Part shown: positions 7,801 through 16,885 of the stretch, piece by piece
Numbering within the stretch: position 1 is the first letter of the stretch
How the letters are laid out: the number at the start of each line of letters is the position of its first letter
Origin: JBEKUY01 sp049514555
Lineage (GTDB): Bacteria > Acidobacteriota > Terriglobia > Acidiferrales > UBA7541
Length of the DNA: 64,000 bases
Reading direction: 5' to 3'
NCBI GenBank assembly: GCA_049514555.1
Contig: JBEKUY010000005.1
Coordinates: 124,001 to 188,000 of the forward strand
Position numbers and translations under genes: made by a program
The notes under the pieces: model-generated
What the model was told of the DNA's origin: nothing
Databases searched by the model: none
What the model saw: only the letters and a program-made list of their open reading frames with translations

Positions 7801-9036
7801 ATGAAGGACAGCGACCTCATCTACGATTGGAATACGACCACCGGGCCGGTGTTTCCACCGGGGACGCGCGTGCAGCTCGATGACGAAACCCTCCGCGACG
7901 GCTTGCAGAATCCTTCGGTGCACGATCCCAGCATCGAAGAGAAAATCGAGATTTTGCACCTCATGGAGGCGCTGGGAATCGATGCAGCCGACATCGGCTT
8001 TCCCGGAGTTGGGCCGCACGCCGCAGCGGACGTCGAGGCGCTGGCAAGCGAAATCGTGCGCGGCAAGATGAGCATTCGCCCGAATTGCGCGGCCCGCACG
8101 CTGGTGGAGGACATCCAGCCCATCATCGAGATCTCCATGCGCGTGGGCATGGCCATTGAGGTGGCCATGTTCATCGGCTCGAGCCCGATCCGCCGCCTCG
8201 TCGAAGACTGGACCGTGGACTATCTGGAGAAAACCACTGAAGACGCCGTGCGCTTCGCGGTCTCGCAGGGCCTGCCGGTCATGTACGTCACCGAGGACAC
8301 GACCCGCACGGACCCCGAGACGGTCAAGCGGCTGTACACGGCCGGCATACGGTCGGGCGCCCGCGCCATCACCCTTTGCGACACGGTCGGTCACGCCACG
8401 CCGCAAGGCGCCTACAACCTGGTGAAATTTGCGCGCGAGGAAATCGTCAAGCCCTCCGGCGCGGCGATTCGCGTGGATTGGCACGGCCACTGCGACCGCG
8501 GTCTCGCGGTGGCGAATTCGATGGCGGCCATCGCCGCAGGCGCGGACCAGATTCACGCGGCCGCGAATTCGCTCGGGGAGCGCGTGGGTAATACGCCAAT
8601 GGAGTTGCTGCTCGTCAATCTGCGCCTCGCGGGCGCGATCGATCGCGACCTCTCCCGGCTGAAGGAGTACTGCCAGAAGGTCGCCCAGGCCACCCATACC
8701 ACGATTCCCCCGAACTATCCGGTCGTCGGACGCGACGCATTCCGTACCGCGACGGGAACTCACGCATCGGCCATCATCAAGGCGTTCAAGCGCAACGACA
8801 CGATGCTGGCGAACACGGTGTACAGCGGCGTGCCCGCACAACTGTTTGGGTTGGACCAGTCCATCGAGATTGGCCCCCTGAGCGGCCGGTCCAACGTGGT
8901 GTACTGGCTGGAAAAGCGCGGCATCGCCGCAACCGACGAAGTCGTGGAGAGAATTCTTGAAGCGGCGAAGAAATCCCCCGCCTTGCTCACAGAGGAGGAA
9001 ATACGCCGCGTCTGCGCCGAGGCGGGATCGAAGTGA
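7801..9036 (+). CDS. 2-isopropylmalate synthase-like acyltransferase (DRE-TIM metallolyase)
   Basis: 411 residues. The catalytic loop DETLRDGLQ, metal-binding WHGHCDRGLAVANSM and the SLGERVGNTP motif place it in the isopropylmalate/citramalate/homocitrate synthase family. Known chemistry: Claisen-type condensation of acetyl-CoA with a 2-oxoacid. It lacks the C-terminal allosteric domain of full-length LeuA (about 510 residues), so it should not be feedback-inhibited in the usual way. leuC and leuD lie 4-6 kb away, which favours a leucine role, but homocitrate or citramalate synthase cannot be ruled out. Its stop overlaps the next gene's GTG start (GTGA). Confidence 0.8.
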   Translation: MKDSDLIYDWNTTTGPVFPPGTRVQLDDETLRDGLQNPSVHDPSIEEKIEILHLMEALGIDAADIGFPGVGPHAAADVEALASEIVRGKMSIRPNCAARTLVEDIQPIIEISMRVGMAIEVAMFIGSSPIRRLVEDWTVDYLEKTTEDAVRFAVSQGLPVMYVTEDTTRTDPETVKRLYTAGIRSGARAITLCDTVGHATPQGAYNLVKFAREEIVKPSGAAIRVDWHGHCDRGLAVANSMAAIAAGADQIHAAANSLGERVGNTPMELLLVNLRLAGAIDRDLSRLKEYCQKVAQATHTTIPPNYPVVGRDAFRTATGTHASAIIKAFKRNDTMLANTVYSGVPAQLFGLDQSIEIGPLSGRSNVVYWLEKRGIAATDEVVERILEAAKKSPALLTEEEIRRVCAEAGSK

Positions 9037-10331
9037 AGTCCTTGCTGCGCCAAGCTGTTCTTTGTTTCGGCCTGTGCGCTATGCTCTTTCCATTCATGAC
9101 CCACGCGGCGACACCCCGGGAAGACGCCCCGCTCGCGGGCGCTGCGGAACTGGCGGCCAATCCGCAAGCCACCGGCGCGTTGGCTTGGTTCGCGCAAAAC
9201 GCCGTCTGGATCACCGGGGAGCAGGTGCGGCTTGTGGAGATTCCTGCCCCGACATTTCACGAGGCGGAGCGTGCCGCAGAAGTCAAGAAGCTGCTGGAGA
9301 GCGCCGGCCTCCGCGTGCACGCGGACGGCGCCGGCAACGTCATCGGCGAGTTGGCTGGAGCTCGCGATACGGATGTGGTCATCCTGTCGGCGCACTTGGA
9401 CACGGTGTTTCCTCTCAGCACCGACGTGCACGTCCGCCGTGAGGGGAGCCGCCTGCTTGGTCCCGGGATTTCGGACAATGGAGCGGGCATAGGCGGCCTC
9501 ATCGCTCTGGCCAAGGCCATCCAGGCTGCCCACATCAAGCCACAACGAACGATTCTCTACGTCGCGAACGTCGGCGAGGAAGGCGAGGGGAACCTGGCCG
9601 GCATTCGCGCCGTCATGGACTCCTACAGCGGCCGTATCCGCTGCCTCATCGCCCTCGACGGGGCCGCGACGGATTACGTCACGACCATGGCCCTCGCCTC
9701 GCACCGCCTGGAAGTCATCGTCAGCGGTCCCGGCGGACATAGCTGGTCTGATTTCGGTATGCCCAACCCTATCTCGGCGGCGGCGCGGGCTCTGGTCCGG
9801 TTTGCCGGTTATCGTGCGCCCGAGTCTCCACGCACCACGTTCAACATCGGCGAGATTGAAGGCGGCAACTCGGTCAACTCCATTCCGCACGAAGTCCGCT
9901 TCAAGGTGGACATGCGTTCCGAAGACAGCGCCGAAATCGCGAAGATGGAAGCAGCCCTTCGCGATGCCGTGGACGCAGGAGTCAGCGAAGAAATGGCCGC
10001 GGCGCGCGACCGCAGCAAGGGCAAGCTCGAATGGAAGTTTCGCAGGATGGGCGAACGGCCCGGCGGCTCGCTCGCCGCGGGCTCTCCCCTCCTCGCCGCT
10101 CTGCGGGATGCCGATCGATTCCTGGGCAACGAATCGCGCCTGGAGCGGGCCTCGACCGACGCCAATGTTCCCCTCGCGCTCGGAGTCGACGCGATCGCTC
10201 TCGGCGCAGGCGGCGCGAGCGGCGCCGCGCATTCTCTTCGGGAGTGGTACGATCCCACCGGCCGCGAGTTGGGCCTCAAACGCGTCTTGCTCACGGTTCT
10301 CGCTATGTCCGGGATCGCTCCGGCTCCGTAG
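9033..10331 (+). CDS. Secreted M20-family metallopeptidase
   Basis: 432 residues with a GTG start that overlaps the previous stop by four bases. A Sec signal peptide (about residues 1-26, ending THAA) precedes the peptidase. Metal and catalytic motifs: HLDTVFP, then GPGISDNGAGIGG, then the general-base pair in VGEEGEGNLAG. A lid/dimerisation domain includes VSGPGGHSW, and a final metal-ligand His is probably in GAAHSLREWYDP. The family contains PepT-like peptidases, carboxypeptidases and deacylases acting on short peptides or N-acyl amino acids. Coupling to an acyl-CoA condensing enzyme is odd, because this protein should act outside the cytosol. Confidence 0.85.
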   Translation: MKSLLRQAVLCFGLCAMLFPFMTHAATPREDAPLAGAAELAANPQATGALAWFAQNAVWITGEQVRLVEIPAPTFHEAERAAEVKKLLESAGLRVHADGAGNVIGELAGARDTDVVILSAHLDTVFPLSTDVHVRREGSRLLGPGISDNGAGIGGLIALAKAIQAAHIKPQRTILYVANVGEEGEGNLAGIRAVMDSYSGRIRCLIALDGAATDYVTTMALASHRLEVIVSGPGGHSWSDFGMPNPISAAARALVRFAGYRAPESPRTTFNIGEIEGGNSVNSIPHEVRFKVDMRSEDSAEIAKMEAALRDAVDAGVSEEMAAARDRSKGKLEWKFRRMGERPGGSLAAGSPLLAALRDADRFLGNESRLERASTDANVPLALGVDAIALGAGGASGAAHSLREWYDPTGRELGLKRVLLTVLAMSGIAPAP

Positions 10332-10427
10332 CACAGCCTCCGGCTGTCCATCTCTCCTGCCCGGCCCGTTTATGAGAGACTGCTAGGCTCAACTGCCGGA
10401 TTTGCACCGGCGGACGGACAATCTCGC

Positions 10428-11360
10428 GTGCCATTCTCCCGACGGCTGAAGGCGGACCTTTCTCTCGCGCTCATCTGCTTCTTTTGGGGCGCGACCTTCG
10501 TCATCGTCAAGGACGCGCTCGCGCGCTCTTCGGTGTTCCTATTCATGGCCCTGCGGTTTTCCCTGGCGGCTCTCTTGTTGGGAGCGATCAATCCCCGTGT
10601 TTTTCGAGGAATGCGCCGAGCCGACCTGCGCGCCGGGACGGTGCTGGGCGTCTTGATGTTCGGCGGGTACGCCTTCCAGACCGTCGGCTTGCTCTTCACC
10701 ACGCCGACCAAGTCCGCTTTCGTCACCGGCTTCTGCGTGGTGCTCGTGCCCGTGTTCCTGGCGTGCTTCTGGCGGCGCTGGCCGGGGGGCTGGGTGACTG
10801 CGGGAGTTTTTTCAGCCATTGGCGGCCTCTATTTTCTTACCGTGCCGGCCGGACATCTTTCGCGTTTGAACATCGGCGACGTTCTCACGCTCATCGGCGC
10901 GGCGCTCTACGCACTGCATATCATTTTCGTGGGCCGCTACACGCGGGAGCATGCCCTCGGCGTGCTCGCCTTCCTGCAGGTTGCGGTAACGGCTGTTTTC
11001 GGCACAGTGGGGTGCCTGCTCTGCGCGGCGACCGGCTGGGAACGCCTGCGTTTCGTGGCGGACTGGCGGCTCGCCGGGGCCATCGTGGTCACGGCGGTAT
11101 TCGCCACCGCGCTGGCCTTCACGATTCAGTTTTGGGCGCAGAAGTACACGACGCCCACGCACGCCGCGATTCTCTTCACGCTCGAGCCGGTTTTCGCCGG
11201 TCTCACTTCGTTTGTGGTTTTGCACGAGCGGCTCGGCGGACGTGGGGCGCTGGGCGCTGCTCTGGTTTTGGCGGGAATTCTGCTCGCCGAGTTGAGAGGG
11301 CCGGCGCAAGCCGCAGCCGATTCGCCCGGACCCGTGCCGGGAGCGGAATCCGCCGGATGA
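10428..11360 (+). CDS. EamA/DMT-superfamily transporter
   Basis: 310 residues with about ten hydrophobic segments in two tandem EamA repeats; the first begins LSLALICFFWGATFVIVKDA and the second near LNIGDVLTLIGAALYALHII. The GTG start (10428) gives the standard N-terminus. Family role: inner-membrane export of metabolites such as amino acids or nucleotides; the substrate cannot be read from the sequence. It stands alone, 96 bases after the M20 peptidase gene. Confidence 0.87.
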   Translation: MPFSRRLKADLSLALICFFWGATFVIVKDALARSSVFLFMALRFSLAALLLGAINPRVFRGMRRADLRAGTVLGVLMFGGYAFQTVGLLFTTPTKSAFVTGFCVVLVPVFLACFWRRWPGGWVTAGVFSAIGGLYFLTVPAGHLSRLNIGDVLTLIGAALYALHIIFVGRYTREHALGVLAFLQVAVTAVFGTVGCLLCAATGWERLRFVADWRLAGAIVVTAVFATALAFTIQFWAQKYTTPTHAAILFTLEPVFAGLTSFVVLHERLGGRGALGAALVLAGILLAELRGPAQAAADSPGPVPGAESAG

Positions 11361-11445
11361 ATCTGTAGGTAGTGGGTCAGTTGACGGGAAGCGCGTTATA
11401 CGTCCTGGTGGGACTTCCCCGAACGCCGTTTGTGGACCGTGAGGG

Positions 11446-11512
11446 CCACTTGTCCGGTTACCCGACTAATCGGGAGTTAGCACTCTGGAATTTCCCAGAA
11501 CCGGACTTCTGG
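11446..11512 (-). repeat. Dispersed repeat, types A and B, minus orientation
   Basis: This is the main content of the 340-base gap between the EamA gene and the next ORF. Read on the minus strand, 11512-11494 is a B unit (CCAGAAGTCCGGTTCTGGG) and 11481-11446 is an A unit (CTAACTCCCGATTAGTCGGG then TAACCGGACAAGTGG). Both recur, in the opposite orientation, at 12357-12490; A-like units recur at 56.7-59.4 kb. The A unit contains a small CCCGA/TCGGG hairpin (11461-11474). Confidence 0.6.
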
Positions 11513-11701
11513 CTCGTTTCGCCAAATTCACCTCGACGAGTATGGCGTTGATCAGGGGCACAGTCTCGAAGGGTGATGGTCCGACGCCGAGCCCAGTTCA
11601 TGGTCAAGGGCAAGTGATAGAGTTTTCGGTATGTCGCGGTCGGCAGCCCGCTCGCAAATGAACTTTCAAATGTTCTCTTATGTGATGAGAAAGAGGTAGA
11701 G

Positions 11702-12262
11702 ATGAGTGAAGAGGAACTGTCCGTTCGGTTACTGCAAGCAGAACAGCAGATAAGATCCGCCAAGCTGGCGGTCCTTCTGCTGGTTATCGTCGTCGTTGCG
11801 CTATGCATTTGGCAGGCGTGGGCTCTTCATCGCTTTGCCAACCCGCACACCCTAACGCTGCGAAGACTCAACATCGTGGATGAGCATGGTGTTGCCCGCA
11901 TAATTCTGGCCGCCCCAGCACCGGAGCCCATGATCTTAGGGAAGCAGCATCACAGAGACGGTCCTGTTTCGGGGTTGATCATCGCGGATGCCACTGGCAC
12001 CGAACGAGGTGGTTACGTGACAAGCGACGGTGATTACGCCAATGCAATGCTGACTCTGGATGGGCAGGGTACGCAGACCGTTCTTCTTCTGGCTGAGCCG
12101 CACGGTGAAACACTTTTTCGTATCTGGAACCAGGACAAAGGGTCTCTCACGATGGGAGTGGCCGACAATCCGTATCTAAACGAACACCATAATGGAGAAT
12201 TGCTCTTCAGCGCTCCAGCGAATAACCCTCAGAGCCGCGACACAAGGCCTATGTTCAGGTAA
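11702..12262 (+). CDS. Hypothetical single-pass membrane protein
   Basis: 186 residues. A short acidic N-terminus is followed by one transmembrane helix (about residues 20-42, LAVLLLVIVVVALCIWQAW) and a beta-rich outer domain with repeated motifs of the kind I-V-D-E-H-G-V-A-R-I and DATGTERGGYVTSDGD. These resemble short repeats that read out product/attribute-like strands; I do not recognise the family. A good ribosome site (AGAAAGAGG) precedes the ATG. The gene stands alone between inverted copies of a dispersed repeat, which suggests it may be a recently acquired or moved unit. Confidence 0.6.
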   Translation: MSEEELSVRLLQAEQQIRSAKLAVLLLVIVVVALCIWQAWALHRFANPHTLTLRRLNIVDEHGVARIILAAPAPEPMILGKQHHRDGPVSGLIIADATGTERGGYVTSDGDYANAMLTLDGQGTQTVLLLAEPHGETLFRIWNQDKGSLTMGVADNPYLNEHHNGELLFSAPANNPQSRDTRPMFR

Positions 12263-12356
12263 ATGACACATCAAGTGCCCGAGAAGTGCCGTCAGGTAAG
12301 GTGAGCTGCGCCTAACCATTTTTCACTAGGATGCATAGTCGCGTATTCCTAAACTG

Positions 12357-12490
12357 GCCAGAAACGGGGCTGTGGGAAGCTATCTGCACTCCTTGCGGGC
12401 ACAAGGCGGTCGTTCGGCAGGCTAAGTCCTGGTAAACGCATTAATCGGACAAGTGCCCCTGGCTCCCCAGAAGTCCGGTTGTGGGAAGCT
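12357..12490 (+). repeat. Dispersed repeats: two B units flanking one A unit
   Basis: B units are at 12357-12381 and 12466-12490 (shared pattern CCAGAA..CGG.TGTGGGAAGCT) and an A unit is at 12421-12459 (GCTAAGTCCTGGTAAACGC, then TCGGACAAGTGCCC). They lie in inverted orientation relative to the copies at 11446-11512, so the gene at 11702-12262 is bracketed. The rest of the 12263-12667 gap holds a short ORF remnant and nothing else I can name. Confidence 0.6.
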
Positions 12491-12498
12491 GGAGCGAG

Positions 12499-12585
12499 AT
12501 GCAGCGCGACCTCACCGAAATCAAGGAACTGGCCGCGCAGATGCGCCGCGAGAAGGCCGCTGACGGGAAGTCGGCAGGGAACTGA
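12499..12585 (+). pseudogene. Short coiled-coil-like ORF remnant
   Basis: 28 codons from ATG at 12499 (or 34 from a GTG at 12481 inside the repeat) encode a charged, heptad-like sequence, MQRDLTEIKELAAQMRREK, ending in a stop. It looks like the tail of a coiled-coil protein whose upstream part has been replaced by the repeat. No ribosome site is evident. This is weak evidence and may be chance. Confidence 0.25.
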
Positions 12586-12667
12586 AGTCCCGGGCGCTTC
12601 TAGAGAGGCGGCGGCAGAGACAGCGGGATTGTTCGTTCGCAAACCCCGCCAAGTGAAGGGTTTCCTG

Positions 12668-13309
12668 CTAGCGGTCGTTGTTGTAGAACTTTGCGTCGAC
12701 TGGCTCGAACGCCGGCGCCGTGGTGGGGTGCGCCTTCTCGTAGGCCGCGATCTCGGGCTCATGTTCGAGCGAGATTCCGATCTCGTCGAGCCCCTTGAGC
12801 AACACTTCCTTCCGAAACGGCTTGATCTCGAACGAATAGCGCAAGCCATGCTTGTCGGCGACCGTCTGATTGGGCAAGTCCACCGTGAGCGAATAGCCCT
12901 CCTCGCGCTCGGCCCGGCGAAATAGCTCGTCAATCTGGTCTTCGGAGAGCGTGGCCGGCAGGATTCCGTTCTTGAAGCAGTTGTTGTAGAAAATGTCCGC
13001 GTAGCTTGGCGCGAGAATGACGCGGAAGCCGTAATCCTTGATGGCCCAGGGCGCGTGCTCGCGGCTCGAGCCGCAGCCGAAATTCGTCCTCGCCAGCAGG
13101 ACCGATGCGCCACGATAACGCGGGAAGTTGAGAACAAACTCGGGATTGGGTTTCTCCCCGGGCAGGTAGCGCCAATCGTAGAACAACACTCGGCCAAAAC
13201 CCTCGCGGGTCAGCCACTTCAAAAACTGCTTGGGCACGATCTGGTCGGTATCCACGTTGACCCGGTCCAGCGGCATCACCATGCCGGAATGCACGGAAAA
13301 CGGTTCCAT
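12668..13309 (-). CDS. leuD: 3-isopropylmalate dehydratase small subunit
   Basis: 213 residues. The N-terminus MEPFSVHSGMVMPLDRVNVD continues into NVDTDQIVPKQFLK, and the swivelling-domain motif RTNFGCGSSREHAPWAI matches LeuD. Known role: with LeuC it isomerises 2-isopropylmalate to 3-isopropylmalate in leucine synthesis. The C-terminal FEIKPFRKEVLLKGLDEIG is also typical. It follows leuC on the same strand with 17 bases between stop and start, so the two subunits are co-expressed. Confidence 0.94.
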   Translation of the reverse strand: MEPFSVHSGMVMPLDRVNVDTDQIVPKQFLKWLTREGFGRVLFYDWRYLPGEKPNPEFVLNFPRYRGASVLLARTNFGCGSSREHAPWAIKDYGFRVILAPSYADIFYNNCFKNGILPATLSEDQIDELFRRAEREEGYSLTVDLPNQTVADKHGLRYSFEIKPFRKEVLLKGLDEIGISLEHEPEIAAYEKAHPTTAPAFEPVDAKFYNNDR

Positions 13310-13326
13310 CTCTTCTCGCTCCTTGC

Positions 13327-14748
13327 CTACTCCACCGAAGTGATGTCCATCGCGCGGACGTCCACGAAATGCCCGGCGATCGCCGCGGCCGCGGCCATCA
13401 CGGGGCTAACCAGGTGCGTGCGGCTGTCTTTGCCCTGGCGCCCCTCGAAGTTCCGGTTGGAGGTGCTCGCGCAGCGTTCGTGCGGCGGCAATACGTCTTC
13501 ATTCATGGCGATGCACATGCTGCAGCCGGCATCGCGCCATTCGAAGCCGGCTTCGAGGAAGATGCGGTCGAGGCCTTCCTTCTCGGCCAGCGCCTTGATC
13601 CCGCGCGAGCCGGGCACAACCAGGGCCTGCTTGATGCTGCGCGCTACGTGCTTCCCGGCCACAACCTGTGCTGCCGCGCGCAAGTCATCGAGGCGCGAAT
13701 TCGTGCACGAGCCGATAAACACACGGTCGAGCGGAATCTCCACCATCGGGGTGCCCGGCCGGAGACCCATGTACTCCAGCGCGCGCGCGGTGGCCTTCCG
13801 ATCGCCGGCGTCGCGAAACGCGCCGGGGTCGGGAACGCGCTCGGTCACCGAGGAGACCATACCCGGGTTCGTGCCCCAGGTGACCTGCGGGGCGAGACCG
13901 CTGGCGTCAAGTTCCACCGTGGCGTCGAATTCCGCGCCGGGATCGCTCGCGAGCCGCTTCCATCGCTCAGCGGCCGCCTGAAATTCCTTACTGCGGGGAA
14001 CGAACGGCCGCCCCTCGAGATATGCACACGTGACGTCATCAGGAGCAATCATGCCGGCTCGCGCGCCGCCCTCGATGGTCATGTTACAGATCGTCATGCG
14101 GCCGTCCATCGAGAGCGCGCGAATGCCCTCGCCGCCGTACTCGATCACGTGGCCGGTACCGCCGCCGATGCCGATCTTCCCGATGATCGCCAGAATCAGA
14201 TCCTTCGCGGTCACGCCCTTCGGCCGCTTGCCGCCGACGATCACATGCATGGTCTTCGAGCGGGATTGCACCAGGCACTGCGTGGCCATCACATGCTCGA
14301 CCTCGCTTGTGCCGATGCCGAACGCCAGCGTGCCGAACGCGCCGTGTGTGGACGTGTGACTGTCCCCGCAGACGACGGTCTGCCCGGGCTGAGTGATGCC
14401 CAGCTCCGGGCCGATGATGTGCACGATGCCCTGGTTCCGGCTGTTCATATCGAATAGCCGCACGCCGAAGTCGCGGCAATTCTTCTCCAGCGCCGCGAAC
14501 TGCGCCTTGGCATCCTGGTCGAGAATCGGCAGGGCGCGGTCGGTGGTCGCCACCGAATGGTCCATCACCGCAAAAGTCAGGTCCGGCCGGCGCACCTTGC
14601 GCGCCGCTGCACGCAACCCTGCGAAAGCCTGCGCCGAAGTGCCTTCGTGGACCAGATGGCGATCGATGTAGAGCAGGGCGGGCTGCCCCGGCTCTTCGCG
14701 GACTACGTGCGCGTCCCAAATCTTTTCGTACAATGTTTTCGGTGGCAT
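13327..14748 (-). CDS. leuC: 3-isopropylmalate dehydratase large subunit
   Basis: 473 residues, full length. Iron-sulfur cluster cysteines are visible in FIGSCTNSRLDDL and DAGCSMCIAMNEDVL; CGDSHTSTHGAFGTLAFGIG and the N-terminal LYEKIWDAHVV are family hallmarks. Together with LeuD it forms the aconitase-type dehydratase of leucine synthesis. It is the first gene of the leuCD pair. The 170-base gap to the upstream sulfur-carrier gene on the same strand contains no obvious attenuator or leucine-codon leader that I could find. Confidence 0.95.
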   Translation of the reverse strand: MPPKTLYEKIWDAHVVREEPGQPALLYIDRHLVHEGTSAQAFAGLRAAARKVRRPDLTFAVMDHSVATTDRALPILDQDAKAQFAALEKNCRDFGVRLFDMNSRNQGIVHIIGPELGITQPGQTVVCGDSHTSTHGAFGTLAFGIGTSEVEHVMATQCLVQSRSKTMHVIVGGKRPKGVTAKDLILAIIGKIGIGGGTGHVIEYGGEGIRALSMDGRMTICNMTIEGGARAGMIAPDDVTCAYLEGRPFVPRSKEFQAAAERWKRLASDPGAEFDATVELDASGLAPQVTWGTNPGMVSSVTERVPDPGAFRDAGDRKATARALEYMGLRPGTPMVEIPLDRVFIGSCTNSRLDDLRAAAQVVAGKHVARSIKQALVVPGSRGIKALAEKEGLDRIFLEAGFEWRDAGCSMCIAMNEDVLPPHERCASTSNRNFEGRQGKDSRTHLVSPVMAAAAAIAGHFVDVRAMDITSVE

Positions 14749-14922
14749 AGTGTGGCCGATGGTTCCCAGAGTCTCCTGATGCGGATGACGCTTCCACTCT
14801 CTTTGTAGCGGGAACGCGCTATCGCGTCAAGCTAATAGTCCTAGCCACTTCTATAAGGCCTGCTTATGAGGGCGAAACGCCTGTTGCGGCGATGGATCGG
14901 CCCGCCGCGGGCCAAAAGGGGG

Positions 14923-15198
14923 CTAGCCGCCCGCGATGGACGGCACCAGCAGGACGCGGTCGCCCTCGCGGAACGAATAGGCCTCGCCCCCGAGAAAGCG
15001 CACGTCTTCCTCGTTAACGTAGATGTTCAGGAACTGACGCACGCGCCCGGATTCATCGCGCAGGTGCCGGGCCATGCCCGGATAGCGGCCTTCGAGCTGG
15101 GCGAGAAGTTCCGTGAGCGTTGCGGCCTGACAATCAATCCTGGAAGCGCCGCCGGTGAAGCGGCGAAAAGCCGTGGGAATCTCGACGGTGACGTTCAT
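14923..15198 (-). CDS. metO: ThiS/MoaD-like sulfur-carrier protein, MetO-type
   Basis: 91 residues with a ubiquitin-like beta-grasp pattern and a terminal Gly-Gly (VLLVPSIAGG), the hallmark of carriers that are adenylated and thiocarboxylated at the last glycine. Its ATG begins one base after the stop of the threonine-synthase-like gene (TGAAATG), so the pair is translationally coupled. Established background: in Streptomyces a threonine-synthase homologue (MetM) and a sulfur carrier (MetO) make homocysteine from O-phosphohomoserine. The coupling plus the upstream SAM-type riboswitch favour that role over MoaD or ThiS functions. The activating E1-like enzyme is not in the window. Confidence 0.75.
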   Translation of the reverse strand: MNVTVEIPTAFRRFTGGASRIDCQAATLTELLAQLEGRYPGMARHLRDESGRVRQFLNIYVNEEDVRFLGGEAYSFREGDRVLLVPSIAGG

Positions 15199-15199
15199 T

Positions 15200-16465
15200 T
15201 CAGCTCCTGTCTCCGAACGCGCCGGACGTGGTACCGAGGTAGGCCTCGAATTCCGCGAAACGGGGAGGGATGGCGGGTTCCGCGGCGAGTTCTTTGGCCA
15301 CGGCGTCTGTGGTCTTCAGTCCGTTCCCGGTGATGCAGAGGACGGTGGTTTCGTGCGGCTTGATGCGCCCCTGGCGCAAAAGCCTTTGCGCCACGGCGAC
15401 CGTGACACCGCCGGCCGTCTCCGTAAAGACTCCTTCGGTCTCCGCCAGAGTACGGATTCCGGCGACGATTTCAGCGTCGCTGGCATCCTCGGCCCAGCCG
15501 CCGCTTTCGCGGATGGCCCGCATAGCGTAGGGGCCGTCCGCGGGGTTCCCGATGGCCAAGGAGCGCGCGATCGTGTTGGGTTTCTGCGGCTCGAACCTTT
15601 CGAGGTTCCGCTTCACCGCGTCTGAGATCGGGGAGCAGCCGGTGGCCTGCGCGCCGAAGAATCTCACGTGCTGTAGGGGAACGATTCTGAGGCGCGCCAG
15701 CTCGTCGAAGGCCTTCTTGATCTTGGTGATGAGCGATCCTCCGGCCATGGGCACGACGATGTTGTCGGGCAGCCGCCAACCGAGCTGCTCGGCAATCTCG
15801 AAGCCGACTGTTTTGGAGCCCTCCGCGTAGTACGGCCGGAGGTTCACATTCACGATTCCCCACGGCAGCTTTTCGGCCACCTGCGAGCAGAGACGGTTCA
15901 CCTGATCGTAATTGCCGTCAATGCGCACGATGCGCGCGCCGTACACGGCCGAGTTGATGATCTTGGCGGCCTCCAAATCGGCGGGAATGAAGACCCAGGC
16001 TTTAAAGCCCTGCGGCACCGCTTGCGCGGCGAGCGCATTGGCTAGGTTGCCCGTCGAAGAGCACGCGACAACGTCGAACCCGAAGCGCCGCGCCGCGGTC
16101 AACGCCAACGCCACGACGCGGTCCTTGAAAGAGAGGGAGGGGAAGCAAACCGCGTCATTTTTGATGTAGAGCTCTCCGATGCCGCCTCCGATATTCCACT
16201 GGGCGGCCAGCCTCTCCGCAGGCAGGAGCGGCGTGAAGCCGATGGGCAGAGTCGGGCGGAATCCTTCTGTGAGAGGGAGGAGCTCGGCATACCGCCAGAG
16301 GTCACGCGGGCGGGACTCAATCGCCCAGCGAATGGCGGGGCCTTGGAGAGAATCGTAATCGTAGGTCACTTCCAGAGGAGAGAAACACTCTTCGCAAAAC
16401 GACCGCGGCTGGTTCCCCCACTTCCGGCCGCATTCGCGACACTGCAACTCGAAACACTCTGACAC
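15200..16465 (-). CDS. metM: Threonine-synthase-family PLP enzyme, probable MetM homocysteine synthase
   Basis: 421 residues. An N-terminal zinc ribbon (Cys9, Cys12, Cys24, Cys27) precedes a fold-type II PLP domain with the PLP lysine at Lys114 (FPSLSFKDRV) and the loop CSSTGNLANALAA. By sequence alone it would be called ThrC, which converts O-phosphohomoserine to threonine. Three context facts argue for homocysteine synthesis: it is fused by one-base spacing to a Gly-Gly sulfur carrier, its leader holds a SAM-II-like aptamer, and that aptamer is normally linked to methionine genes. MetM of Streptomyces uses O-phosphohomoserine plus thiocarboxylated MetO. A dual or plain ThrC function remains possible; no second thrC is visible here. 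Confidence 0.75.
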   Translation of the reverse strand: MSECFELQCRECGRKWGNQPRSFCEECFSPLEVTYDYDSLQGPAIRWAIESRPRDLWRYAELLPLTEGFRPTLPIGFTPLLPAERLAAQWNIGGGIGELYIKNDAVCFPSLSFKDRVVALALTAARRFGFDVVACSSTGNLANALAAQAVPQGFKAWVFIPADLEAAKIINSAVYGARIVRIDGNYDQVNRLCSQVAEKLPWGIVNVNLRPYYAEGSKTVGFEIAEQLGWRLPDNIVVPMAGGSLITKIKKAFDELARLRIVPLQHVRFFGAQATGCSPISDAVKRNLERFEPQKPNTIARSLAIGNPADGPYAMRAIRESGGWAEDASDAEIVAGIRTLAETEGVFTETAGGVTVAVAQRLLRQGRIKPHETTVLCITGNGLKTTDAVAKELAAEPAIPPRFAEFEAYLGTTSGAFGDRS

Positions 16466-16544
16466 AAGGCACCTCGATGAACTGCGCCGACGCGCTTGCG
16501 CACGTTTGGCGTCCTTCAGGATTACGCGGGTAAAAGGCGAAAAC

Positions 16545-16567
16545 CGCGGCGGGAAGAACCCTCCGCG
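16545..16567 (-). terminator. Terminator-like hairpin in the metM leader (expression platform)
   Basis: On the minus strand CGCGG-A-GGG-TTCTT-CCC-G-CCGCG forms an 8-bp stem with opposed single-base bulges, followed by GTTTTCGCCTTTT. It lies between the SAM-II-like aptamer and the metM start, where an attenuator is expected. The U-rich tail is interrupted, so termination could be partial. Confidence 0.5.
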
Positions 16568-16632
16568 CTAAAAGCTAAAGTTTGCTCGGAAGGCCCTCTG
16601 GGCTGGACTTGTTGCTTGGGAGAGCGCGCCCG

Positions 16633-16681
<49 letters not shown>

Positions 16682-16705
16682 CGGGCCATCTCTCGGCCCT
16701 GAATA

Positions 16706-16735
16706 TTTATGTCATCCGGGGTGCGATCCTGTCAA
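16706..16735 (-). promoter_or_regulatory. Promoter for metM-metO
   Basis: On the minus strand a perfect TTGACA (16735-16730) is followed by an 18-base spacer and CATAAA (16711-16706), giving a predicted start near 16699, just before the riboswitch aptamer. Confidence 0.55.
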
Positions 16736-16885
16736 GGGTTTCCTGACTCGCGCACATTCCAATAACGAAAAGGCGTCTCCCCGCGTCTAACAAAGTGGAT
16801 ATTTGGTCCCGGGAGTACTGGCCATTCGGGCAGTTGCAGTATGGAGACGAGACCGTTCACCGCGAGGGCTAGGTCCTTGGGCCGA

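Noticed and set aside
7143..7820. 225-codon minus-strand open frame
   Set aside because: It overlaps the zinc-ribbon gene and the terminator-bounded RNA unit and has no recognisable domain.
15200..16465. Ordinary threonine synthase (thrC)
   Set aside because: Sequence similarity alone would give this, but the one-base coupled sulfur carrier and the SAM-type riboswitch point to methionine synthesis; retained as an alternative only.
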